22,045 nt of DNA. Origin: Hyphomonas sp. UBA5111 (GTDB lineage Bacteria; Pseudomonadota; Alphaproteobacteria; Caulobacterales; Hyphomonadaceae). Under the pieces are notes generated by a model. That model was not told where the DNA came from. It did not search any database and saw only the letters and a program-made list of their open reading frames with translations. The DNA lies in NCBI GenBank assembly GCA_002414505.1, contig DHZF01000057.1:1-22045 (forward strand), written 5' to 3'. Positions 15,087 through 21,584 of the stretch are shown here, one piece after another. How positions within the stretch are numbered: the first letter of the stretch is position 1; every line of letters starts with the position of its first letter. The position numbers and the translations under genes are program-made.

Positions 15087-16625
15087 CTATCGATCCGGTG
15101 TGTCGAGTTCAGGGACTTCCGTTCCCCCGCCCAGCGCTGTAAAAAGCGCAACATGGCTGGCCAGCTGGGCGCCGTGAATCTGAGCCAATTGTTGTTCGGC
15201 CGAGAGCAGGTCGCGTTCGGAATCCAGCACTTCCAGATAGGCGGCAGCACCATTGTCGTATCTCATTCGGGCAAGCCGCGTGCGCTCTTGCTGGATCGTG
15301 ACGGCCTGCTCCATCAGCTGGAATTGCTGATCAAGGCCGCGCCGGAGGGTCAGCGCGTCGGCCACGTCCCGAAAGGCTTCCTGGAGCGCCTTTTCATAGG
15401 CTGCCACAGCTGCATCTCGCCGGATCTCCGCAATATCATACCTGTTTCTCAGCCGTCCTCCCTCAAACAGGGGCACTGACACCGAGGGCACGAAGCTCCA
15501 GGTGTTGCTGTCGGCAATCCGGAACAGGTCTTCGAGATCTGTACTGGCGACCCCCAGATTTCCGGTCAGGGCGATACGCGGGAAGAAAGCGGCTCTGGCA
15601 GCGTCAATATTGGCCTGGGCCGCCTTCAGGCGGAACTCTGCGGCCAATATGTCCGGTCGCCTCACAAGAATGTCAGACGGAATTCCCGGCACCAGGTCGG
15701 GAAATTCAATCTCATGCAGCCTGCCAGTGCCGATGATCGTGTCGGAGACGATCGCCCCGGAAACTTGATCCAGATAGTGCGCCTGAAGGGCGCGCGCCTG
15801 TTCCAGCTGAGTCACCAGGATTTCAGCCTGGACATAGAGGGTTTCTACCTGCGTCAGGTCCAGGCGCGATGTCGAGCCCATTTCATTGCGAAGCCGGAAG
15901 ATTCTGAAACTCTCCCGGCGACTCTCCAGCGTTCTGCGCGCGATCTCTGTGCGCGCATCCAGTTCGCTGAGGGTCAGCCATGCCTTGGCCGTTTGCGCGA
16001 TCAGGGCCAGCTGCGCGCCGCGTTGTCCCGCTTCCGTTGCGAAATAGGATTGGAGGGCCGCGTCACTGAGGCTTTCGATACGTCCCCAGAAATCCACCTC
16101 CCAGCTACTGAGTCCGAGATAGGTCTCGAACTGATTTGAGGTAACGGGCCGTCCGGAGATGTTCAGGTCACCGGGAAGACGGGCGCGCGCGGCCTGGCCG
16201 GTCGCACCGAGAATCGGAAACGTTTCAGCCAACTGGATTTCGTATGTGGCGCGCGCTTCTGAAACCCGAAGCGCAGCCAGGCGAAGATCGCGATTATTGT
16301 CCAGAGCCGTTTCAATGACGGATTGCAGGTCTTTGTCGGAGAAGAATGCCGTCCATTCGAGATCCAGAATGTCTTCCGCAGGGCCGGTTCCGGCGGCGGT
16401 GTCTCCCTCCCAGGTCGCCGGGACCGGAGCAGCGGGAATCCGGTGTTCGACCGGCTCGGGCACATCGCGAAGGATTGCGCAGCCAGAGACCATGAGCAGG
16501 AGCAACCACATGCCGGCTAATGCCATCCCAGGCCCGGTTCGTCGGCAGGCTCGCAGCACCATCTGGCTTGCTGCCCCATCGGGTCTGAGATCGCCTGCGA
16601 GAGGAGACTGTCGGGACAGGGTCAT
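15087..16625 (-). CDS. NodT-type outer-membrane efflux lipoprotein (TolC superfamily)
   Basis: A 512-aa outer-membrane factor. A hydrophobic segment LAGMWLLLLMVSGC ends in a lipobox, giving Cys49 as the lipid anchor. The mature protein has two OEP repeats of long amphipathic helices and short strands. Typical NodT signatures are WEVDFWGRIESLSDAALQSY, the repeat-boundary region VPGIPSDILVRRPDILAAEFRLKAAQANIDAARAAFFPRIALTGNLG, and RTRLARMRYDNGAAAYLEVLDSERDLLSAEQQL. I chose the ATG at 16625 because GGGGAGG lies 8 nt upstream. Starts at 16562 or 16526 would give a more usual short signal peptide, so this is not settled. With the adaptor and the ABC proteins it completes a tripartite exporter; E. 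coli yhiI-rbbA-yhhJ lacks such a gene. Confidence 0.93.
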   Translation of the reverse strand: MTLSRQSPLAGDLRPDGAASQMVLRACRRTGPGMALAGMWLLLLMVSGCAILRDVPEPVEHRIPAAPVPATWEGDTAAGTGPAEDILDLEWTAFFSDKDLQSVIETALDNNRDLRLAALRVSEARATYEIQLAETFPILGATGQAARARLPGDLNISGRPVTSNQFETYLGLSSWEVDFWGRIESLSDAALQSYFATEAGQRGAQLALIAQTAKAWLTLSELDARTEIARRTLESRRESFRIFRLRNEMGSTSRLDLTQVETLYVQAEILVTQLEQARALQAHYLDQVSGAIVSDTIIGTGRLHEIEFPDLVPGIPSDILVRRPDILAAEFRLKAAQANIDAARAAFFPRIALTGNLGVASTDLEDLFRIADSNTWSFVPSVSVPLFEGGRLRNRYDIAEIRRDAAVAAYEKALQEAFRDVADALTLRRGLDQQFQLMEQAVTIQQERTRLARMRYDNGAAAYLEVLDSERDLLSAEQQLAQIHGAQLASHVALFTALGGGTEVPELDTPDR

Positions 16626-16978
16626 TCTGGAGACCTCCCCGACAGGGCGATCATCGCGTCTGATACAATCAGCCCGGTGCAGGCGAGTAATTGCTGTGGC
16701 GATACGATTGTCCGGACTGTTTCTTTCCAAGGCACTGCCAGTTCCGCCGAGGGGAATCCCGGCCATTGCGGATGGGTGGCTTCAGACACAAGCGGATCAG
16801 ACCCTGCCTTTTCAGGGGTCGCAAGGCTGACCGCCCGGTCCGGTCTTGAGACCCCTGTTGCGAGCTGACGGGCCGGCTCAGCGGCGCCGAGGCAGAACAG
16901 CCCCCCCGTCCTCTTGATGGAGAGACCCGCATCAATGATGCGGGCATGACTATCGGCGCAGAGACCGGCATGCGTCAT
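16622..16978 (-). CDS. Possible small hypothetical protein at the head of the export operon
   Basis: An open frame of 118 codons from the ATG at 16978 (or about 130 from GTG at 17014) runs in the operon direction, and its TGA overlaps the NodT-gene ATG as ATGA. AAGG lies 7 nt before the 16978 ATG. These features fit a translationally coupled first gene. Against this, the product has no recognisable domain, signal peptide or membrane segment, and codon use looks less biased than in the neighbouring genes. It may be a leader ORF, a decayed gene or chance. It fills most of a 523-nt gap that otherwise has no gene. Confidence 0.3.
   Translation of the reverse strand: MTHAGLCADSHARIIDAGLSIKRTGGLFCLGAAEPARQLATGVSRPDRAVSLATPEKAGSDPLVSEATHPQWPGFPSAELAVPWKETVRTIVSPQQLLACTGLIVSDAMIALSGRSPE
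16926..16944. promoter_or_regulatory. Perfect 8-bp hairpin/dyad upstream of the export operon
   Basis: CCCGCATC (16926-16933) and GATGCGGG (16937-16944) are perfect inverted repeats around AAT. The site is about 300 bp before the NodT start, inside the possible small ORF. It could be an operator, an RNA hairpin in the 5' leader, or both. No T tract follows on either strand, so a terminator is less likely. Confidence 0.4.
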
Positions 16979-17119
16979 CACCTCGCCTTGAGAATACACC
17001 ATGCCCTCGACCACCTCGATTGACAGCTATTCCAGAGCAGGCAAATGCAGATGCATCCCCCTCCCTTGGAACGATTATTAGCCGTTTCAGATCGAAATGT
17101 TGCATTTGCGTACAAATTG

Positions 17120-17135
17120 GTCAACAAGTGTTGAC
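17120..17135. promoter_or_regulatory. Perfect 16-bp dyad, probable TetR operator
   Basis: GTCAACAAGTGTTGAC has 7-bp perfect arms (17120-17126 and 17129-17135) around AG. It lies 13 bp before the TetR start codon at 17149, in the divergent region shared with the export operon. Size, symmetry and place are those of a TetR autoregulatory operator that could also repress the exporter. Its TTGAC arms may overlap -35 elements on both strands. Confidence 0.6.
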
Positions 17136-17148
17136 GAGATACAGGAAC

Positions 17149-17724
17149 ATGAATTTGTTAGAAAATACCCCTCCGGCCCAGAGTTTCAGCACACGCGACC
17201 GCATCCTGCATGTTGCGGCGCAGCAATTTGGGGCGATGTCGTATGAACGGGCCACTCTTCGGGAGATCGCCCGCAAATCCGAGGTCGATGTGGCTTATGT
17301 GCACCGCTTGTTCGGGTCCAAAAAAAGCCTGTTCCAGGACGTGCTGGCCTTCGTATTTGAACAATATCAGCCCCCGGAAGACGCCGGGGAGGGATTTTCG
17401 CATTGGCTGGTTCAGCTGTCCGTTCAGACGGACCCGGTATATGCAGGCGCCGGTTCTGATCCCGTCGACCTGGTCATAAATTCCTTTTCCAGTCCTGACT
17501 CCAAGGAAGCCCTGGAGGAATTCCTGTCTTCGAAGCTCATCACGCCCCTGGCAGCCAGTCTGACAGGCGACCGTCCGGTGGATGCAGCTGAAAAAATCCT
17601 GATGTTTCTTCTCGGCTTTCGGCTGATGCGCAAGACGATGCAGGTTCAGACATTGATGGATATGAACAAGTCCGAGGTCGAGACATGGCTGCAGGATATT
17701 CTGGGGCGGCTCACGGATGGATAA
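17149..17724 (+). CDS. TetR-family transcriptional regulator of the export operon
   Basis: A 191-aa regulator from the ATG at 17149. The N-terminal DNA-binding part (about 14-62) reads STRDRILHVAAQQFGAMSYERATLREIARKSEVDVAYVHRLFGSKKSLFQDVL, the usual three-helix HTH with the F-G-S-K recognition end. The remainder is the helical ligand/dimer domain. The open frame extends upstream to a TTG at 17020, but that would add 43 residues with no TetR similarity and would put the dyad operator inside the gene. The site before 17149 is a weak AGGA only 2 nt away. The gene is divergent from the exporter and is its likely local repressor, with an exporter substrate as the probable inducer. Confidence 0.9.
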   Translation: MNLLENTPPAQSFSTRDRILHVAAQQFGAMSYERATLREIARKSEVDVAYVHRLFGSKKSLFQDVLAFVFEQYQPPEDAGEGFSHWLVQLSVQTDPVYAGAGSDPVDLVINSFSSPDSKEALEEFLSSKLITPLAASLTGDRPVDAAEKILMFLLGFRLMRKTMQVQTLMDMNKSEVETWLQDILGRLTDG

Positions 17725-17898
17725 ACCTTTCCTGAAAACGGGACCGTTACGGGAAAAGGGCAATCGGGACCCGGAAATCTGGGGTGATGACTCATTCGAA
17801 AGGCCTGTCACCAGAAACAGGCAGAGTGATGCAAAACCAACAGACATCCGTATACGACGTTTAGCATGCAAATCCAATTTTATATCACGGGGGCAGCC

Positions 17899-18981
17899 AT
17901 GCGAGTGAACTGGACGATCGGCCTGGTCAGCATCTTGTGCATGATCTTGTCGGAGACCGCGGCTGCGCAGGATTCTGATGCGTATAGGGAAGAGAAGGCG
18001 CTTGGTGCAGACTTGGCTCGCCAGGGCGAAACGCAACGGGAGTCCCGCAACAGTCAGGATCGGTCCGTGATCTCCCTGGTCAGTGAAAATGACCTCTTCG
18101 GTGGCTCGGATCGCAACTATACGAATGGGCTGCGTATCGAACGGTTTGCGCCTGCAAGCAAGGCGCGCCCGTGGCTGCGATGGGCTGCGGATGTGGTGCC
18201 TTTCGTTGATGTCGATCAGGTGCAGATACGGTCAGGCCTGGGACTTTCCCACGCAATCTTCACACCCAAGGATATCGAGGCGCCGATACCCGATCCGAAT
18301 GACCGGCCTTATGCGGGCTGGCTGTACGTGTCTTCAACCGCCGTTGCGCTGGCAAACAACCGACTTGATCAGCATTCGCTACAACTCAATCTCGGAGTGG
18401 TCGGACCATCAGCTGGCGGGGCTTTCGTGCAGACCCATTGGCATGAACTGATTGATGGAAAGAATCCCAATGGCTGGGACTACCAGCTCCATGATGAACT
18501 CGGCGTGGAAATCATTGCCGAGCGTCTGCGGCGTATTCGCAAGTCGAGGCTTGGACCCTTCGAGATCGACAGCGCGGTTTTCGGGGGCGTTACGCTCGGC
18601 AATGTCCATACCCATGCGTCCGCGGGAGGAATGGTGCGACTGGGATTCGACCTGGATTCTGATTTTGGCCCGCCGCGCATCCGGCCCTCCATCGGGGGTG
18701 CCGGGACCTTCAATCCGAATGATGATTTTGGCGGCTACCTGTTCTGGGGGGCGGAAGGCCGATATGTCGTGCGCAACATATTTCTGGACGGCAACACGTT
18801 TGACGAGAATGGCCCAAGGGTAACCGCCCGGCGCCGCTGGGTCGGCGACATACAGACCGGAATCGCCATCAACATCAAATCGACCCAGATCGCCTTCACC
18901 TATGTTCACCGAACCGAACAGTTTCAGGCTCAGGATGGCGCTGACAAGTTTGGTGCTGTTTCCATAAGTGTCGTCTATTGA
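17899..18981 (+). CDS. lpxR: Lipid A 3'-O-deacylase, LpxR family (DUF2219)
   Basis: A 360-aa outer-membrane beta-barrel enzyme that removes the 3'-acyloxyacyl group of lipid A in known members. The signal peptide ends near Ala23 (TAAA followed by Q). LpxR hallmarks are present: SENDLFGGSDRNYTNGLRI (62-80), with the Asn64-Asp65 pair and Thr75 matching the calcium/oxyanion residues; DRPYAGW (135-141); and the catalytic His region QTHWHELI (about 178-185), followed by NPNGWDYQLHDE. The C-terminus ends in an aromatic residue (SVVY), as barrel proteins do. I chose the ATG at 17899 (GGGGG upstream) because it gives a normal signal peptide; an ATG at 17866 has no ribosome binding site. It follows the TetR gene on the same strand after 174 nt and may have its own promoter. 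Confidence 0.88.
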   Translation: MRVNWTIGLVSILCMILSETAAAQDSDAYREEKALGADLARQGETQRESRNSQDRSVISLVSENDLFGGSDRNYTNGLRIERFAPASKARPWLRWAADVVPFVDVDQVQIRSGLGLSHAIFTPKDIEAPIPDPNDRPYAGWLYVSSTAVALANNRLDQHSLQLNLGVVGPSAGGAFVQTHWHELIDGKNPNGWDYQLHDELGVEIIAERLRRIRKSRLGPFEIDSAVFGGVTLGNVHTHASAGGMVRLGFDLDSDFGPPRIRPSIGGAGTFNPNDDFGGYLFWGAEGRYVVRNIFLDGNTFDENGPRVTARRRWVGDIQTGIAINIKSTQIAFTYVHRTEQFQAQDGADKFGAVSISVVY

Positions 18982-19140
18982 ATGAGGGGGGTGTCTTCAG
19001 CCTGTGACAATCACTCTGCGGTTTTGCAAATACACACCAAAATAGGATGAAGAGGGCCGGTATGCCTGATTGGTACCCCCGCGCCGCTGCAAACTCCTCC
19101 TCAAGGCATGACCGGACGAAGGGTGAGCATTCAGACTGAG
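18982..19140. other. Convergent spacer, no gene seen
   Basis: This 159-nt stretch separates the lipid A deacylase gene from the convergent ABM gene. I see no gene, no strong hairpin and no T tract that would mark a clear terminator. Confidence 0.4.
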
Positions 19141-19488
19141 TCACTCGGTATGGGCCTCCCGACTGTCGGTTGGAGCCTGAGTACGATCAAACATGCCATA
19201 ATCGCGGATCACGCTTGCGATGCGCAGGCGATAAGTGTCGAAGATATCGTCACGTCCCCGCTTCTGGACGGCGCGATGCGCACTGAGTGTACGCCATCGC
19301 GCTAAAGCGGTTTCGTCCTCGAAAAAGGACAAGGACAAAATCTTGCGCGGGTCGGTAAGGCTTTGAAATCGCTCGACGGACACGAAGCCTTCGATTTCGT
19401 CCAGCATTGGCCGAATCTTGCCTGCGAGGTCGAAATACGCGTCCTTATGTCCTTCGGCCGGTTCCGCCTCGAAAATCACTGCGATCAT
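19141..19488 (-). CDS. Antibiotic biosynthesis monooxygenase (ABM) domain protein
   Basis: A 115-aa cytoplasmic protein with a single ABM ferredoxin-like fold: MIAVIFEAEPAEGHKDAYFDLAGKIRPMLDEIEGFVSVERFQS, then KILSLSFFEDETALARWR and the HRAVQKRGRDDIFDTYRLRIASVIRDYG tail. Family members oxidise quinol-like or haem-related substrates without a cofactor, or act as small dimeric binding proteins. This subtype is common in proteobacteria and its substrate is unknown. The start overlaps the stop of the NIPSNAP gene as ATGA, so the two are translationally coupled. The regulator divergent from the pair probably controls both. Confidence 0.88.
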   Translation of the reverse strand: MIAVIFEAEPAEGHKDAYFDLAGKIRPMLDEIEGFVSVERFQSLTDPRKILSLSFFEDETALARWRTLSAHRAVQKRGRDDIFDTYRLRIASVIRDYGMFDRTQAPTDSREAHTE

Positions 19489-19814
19489 GATGCGGTACCA
19501 AGATTGTGCGGCGCGGAGGCCAATGTCAGGAATGTCCTGTCTTCGCGGAGCAGGAATTTTTCTTTCTGTGCGAACTCGTAATTCTCCCTTCCGAGGGGGT
19601 CTGCGGCCAATCGTGCGCGATACGCCTCGTAATCTGCAAGATCCAGAACATTGTAGATGCCATAGGCGAGTGTCGACGAACCTTCATGAGGTGCGTAATA
19701 CCCGATCAGATCTGCGCCGCAGCGGGGGATCGCTTGTCCCCAATTGCGGGCATATTGTTCGAACTGGGACTTCTTTGTCGGATCGATTTGATAGCGTATG
19801 ATACAAGTCAGCAT
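19485..19814 (-). CDS. NIPSNAP-family protein
   Basis: A 109-aa protein with the NIPSNAP dimeric alpha/beta-barrel fold: MLTCIIRYQIDPTKKSQFEQYARNWGQAIPRCGADLIGYYAPHEGSSTLAYGIYNVLDLADYEAYRARLAADP. The fold is related to ABM. AAGGA lies 7 nt before the ATG. Bacterial NIPSNAP proteins have no firmly assigned reaction. The overlap with the ABM gene suggests two related small enzymes or subunits that may work together. It is the first gene of a two-gene unit divergent from an ArsR-type regulator. Confidence 0.88.
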   Translation of the reverse strand: MLTCIIRYQIDPTKKSQFEQYARNWGQAIPRCGADLIGYYAPHEGSSTLAYGIYNVLDLADYEAYRARLAADPLGRENYEFAQKEKFLLREDRTFLTLASAPHNLGTAS

Positions 19815-19889
19815 AAGAGAATCCTTCCAGAACTGGTTTGTTCACACTAGAGGATTGTCTCCGTCTGATGCTTCGATAAAGGTCGAACT

Positions 19890-20579
19890 ATGCGTGAAGG
19901 TCCCGACATCGCTTATGTTTCGACCCTGATCGGCGATCCTGCCCGCGCGAACATGCTGACCCTGTTGATGAGTGGTAAAGCGCTGACCGTCAGCGAACTG
20001 GCCGAAGAGGCAGGTGTCACGATTCAGACAGCCAGCTCACATCTGTCCAAGCTCCATACCGGCGGTCTGTTGCGCCCCCGCAAACAGGGGCGGCACAAAT
20101 ATTATGCTCTGGCCAATGAAGACGTGGCCCGGTTACTCGAAGGGGTGATGGGCTTGGCGGCGGGAGTCGGCCATTTGCGCAGGCGCACCGGTCCGAAGGA
20201 TGCGCAATTGCGGCATGCACGCGTCTGTTACAATCATCTGGCCGGCGCGCTGGCCACGCAGATGTTCGACAGCCTGATGGCCAAGAGGCATCTTGTCCTC
20301 AAGGGTGATGACCTGATTTTGACCGATGCTGGAGCGGCCTTCGCCCGGGATTTCGACATCGAGCTTGATGTCTTGCACAGCGCACGCGCGCCGCTCTGTC
20401 GTGAGTGTCTGGACTGGAGCGAACGCAGATCGCATCTGGCAGGAAGCCTGGGGCGGGCTTTCCTGATCCGTTTCGAAGAATTGTCCTGGGTCAAGCGCGT
20501 TGAGCAAACCCGTATTGTGTCTTTCTCGCGCAGCGGGGACGAAGCGTTTCGCAAATTGTTCTCGATTGAGAGACCATGA
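19890..20579 (+). CDS. ArsR-family winged-helix regulator with long C-terminal domain
   Basis: A 229-aa regulator, about twice the length of classic ArsR proteins. The N-terminal winged helix (about 8-82) contains GDPARANMLTLLMSGKALTVSELAEEAGVTIQTASSHLSKLHTGGLL and the wing KQGRHKYYAL. The C-terminal part (about 105-229) includes HARVCYNHLAGALA and PLCRECLDWSERRSHLAGSLGRAFL, with Cys113, Cys170 and Cys173 and His116 and His182 as possible metal or redox ligands; the classic ArsR metal sites are absent. This longer subtype is frequent in proteobacteria. AAAGG lies 7 nt before the ATG. The 75-nt divergent region shared with the NIPSNAP gene contains AATCCT/AGGATT (19820-19825 and 19851-19856), a possible wide dyad. 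It probably represses the NIPSNAP-ABM pair. Confidence 0.9.
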   Translation: MREGPDIAYVSTLIGDPARANMLTLLMSGKALTVSELAEEAGVTIQTASSHLSKLHTGGLLRPRKQGRHKYYALANEDVARLLEGVMGLAAGVGHLRRRTGPKDAQLRHARVCYNHLAGALATQMFDSLMAKRHLVLKGDDLILTDAGAAFARDFDIELDVLHSARAPLCRECLDWSERRSHLAGSLGRAFLIRFEELSWVKRVEQTRIVSFSRSGDEAFRKLFSIERP

Positions 20580-20604
20580 CCAATCGCCACTCCCCAATAT
20601 GCGT

Positions 20605-21474
20605 CTAGGGAAGATGGTTCATCAGATCACCCAGAAACTCGATCATCAATCGATTCCGGGTCAGCGACGCGACGTCCTGATGCACAGCCAGCCAGAATGA
20701 CCGGGTTACAAGGATGTCGTCAGGCAGGACGGGTACAAGGGCAGGGAGTTTCTGGGCCATAAAGACCGGCAATATGCCCAATCCGGCCCCCGAGGCGACA
20801 ATTTCAAGCTGGGAAAGAATACTCGGACTGCAGATATGGGGCCTGAGGCCAGGCAGGAGTTCATCGAAATAGCGCAGCTGGGACGAATAGATCAGATCAT
20901 CCACATAGCCGATCAGCGTATGGTCCTGTAGGTCGGACCGCGAGGCGATGGACGGGCTTTCTTCGAAATAATCTCGGCTTCCATAGAGACGCAGAGAATA
21001 GTCTGACAGTTTGCGGACCTTGAGCCGACCTGCCGCCGGGCGGGTCAGCAGGATGGACATGTCGGCCTGCCGTTTTGGCACACTGACAAAGCCTGACAGG
21101 GAAATGAGATCGATATCGATCTTCGGATGGCTATGCTTGAAGTGTTTCAGAGCAGGCGCGATCACAGCCGAGCCAAGTCCTTCGGTTACCCCCAGCCGAA
21201 TACGACCGGCGGCACTCCGTTCGGAAGCTGTTTCGGACAGAATATCCAGAGAGACGGATTCCATGGCCTCGGCCTGAGAGGTCAGCCGCTCGCCCGCGGG
21301 TGTGAGGACATGTCCGCGCCGTGTGCGCTCAAACAAGGTCACGCCGAGTTCCTGTTCCAGCCGTTTGATGCGGCGGCTGATCGTGGTGGCATCCATCTGC
21401 AAGTGAGCTGCTGCCCCCTCCAGCTTGGGTTGCCGCGTGACATCGAGAAAGATTTTCAGATCGTCCCAGTTCAT
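20605..21474 (-). CDS. LysR-family transcriptional regulator, divergent from mmsA
   Basis: A 289-aa LysR regulator. The N-terminal winged HTH spans about 1-60 (MNWDDLKIFLDVTRQPKLEGAAAHLQMDATTISRRIKRLEQELGVTLFERTRRGHVLTPAGERL). A linker helix and a periplasmic-binding-protein-like effector domain (about 90-289) follow. I chose the ATG at 21474 because AAGAG lies about 7 nt upstream; an ATG two codons earlier (21480) has no room for a ribosome binding site. The gene is divergent from mmsA, and LysR regulators generally control the neighbouring divergent gene. The palindromes at 21487-21515 are the likely binding sites. The effector may be a valine/propanoate pathway metabolite; this is inferred. 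Confidence 0.93.
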   Translation of the reverse strand: MNWDDLKIFLDVTRQPKLEGAAAHLQMDATTISRRIKRLEQELGVTLFERTRRGHVLTPAGERLTSQAEAMESVSLDILSETASERSAAGRIRLGVTEGLGSAVIAPALKHFKHSHPKIDIDLISLSGFVSVPKRQADMSILLTRPAAGRLKVRKLSDYSLRLYGSRDYFEESPSIASRSDLQDHTLIGYVDDLIYSSQLRYFDELLPGLRPHICSPSILSQLEIVASGAGLGILPVFMAQKLPALVPVLPDDILVTRSFWLAVHQDVASLTRNRLMIEFLGDLMNHLP

Positions 21475-21486
21475 AAACATCTCTTG

Positions 21487-21515
21487 CCTGCATTAATGCA
21501 GGTGTCACCTGCATT
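21487..21515. promoter_or_regulatory. Two overlapping perfect palindromes, probable LysR operator
   Basis: CCTGCATTAATGCAGG at 21487-21502 is a perfect 16-bp palindrome. It shares its right arm with a second perfect dyad: a 10-bp arm AATGCAGGTG at 21495-21504, a central T, and CACCTGCATT at 21506-21515. The octamer CCTGCATT thus occurs three times, alternating in direction. This repeat sits between the LysR start and mmsA, as expected for LysR recognition and activation sites. Confidence 0.65.
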
Positions 21516-21584
21516 TTGTTCCGTTTACCGGAGGGTGAGCCGAATGATAGAAAAAGTAAAACAATCATACTAGAGGGTATTGGA

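Noticed and set aside
17020..17148. N-terminal extension of the TetR gene from a TTG start
   Set aside because: The extra 43 residues do not resemble TetR proteins and would include the perfect dyad operator; 191 aa from 17149 is the normal family length.
19064..19073. GATTGGTAC-like sequence similar to the 13-bp repeat at 6004 and 6195
   Set aside because: Only about nine bases agree, it lies in a convergent spacer with no promoter expected, and a match of that length can arise by chance.
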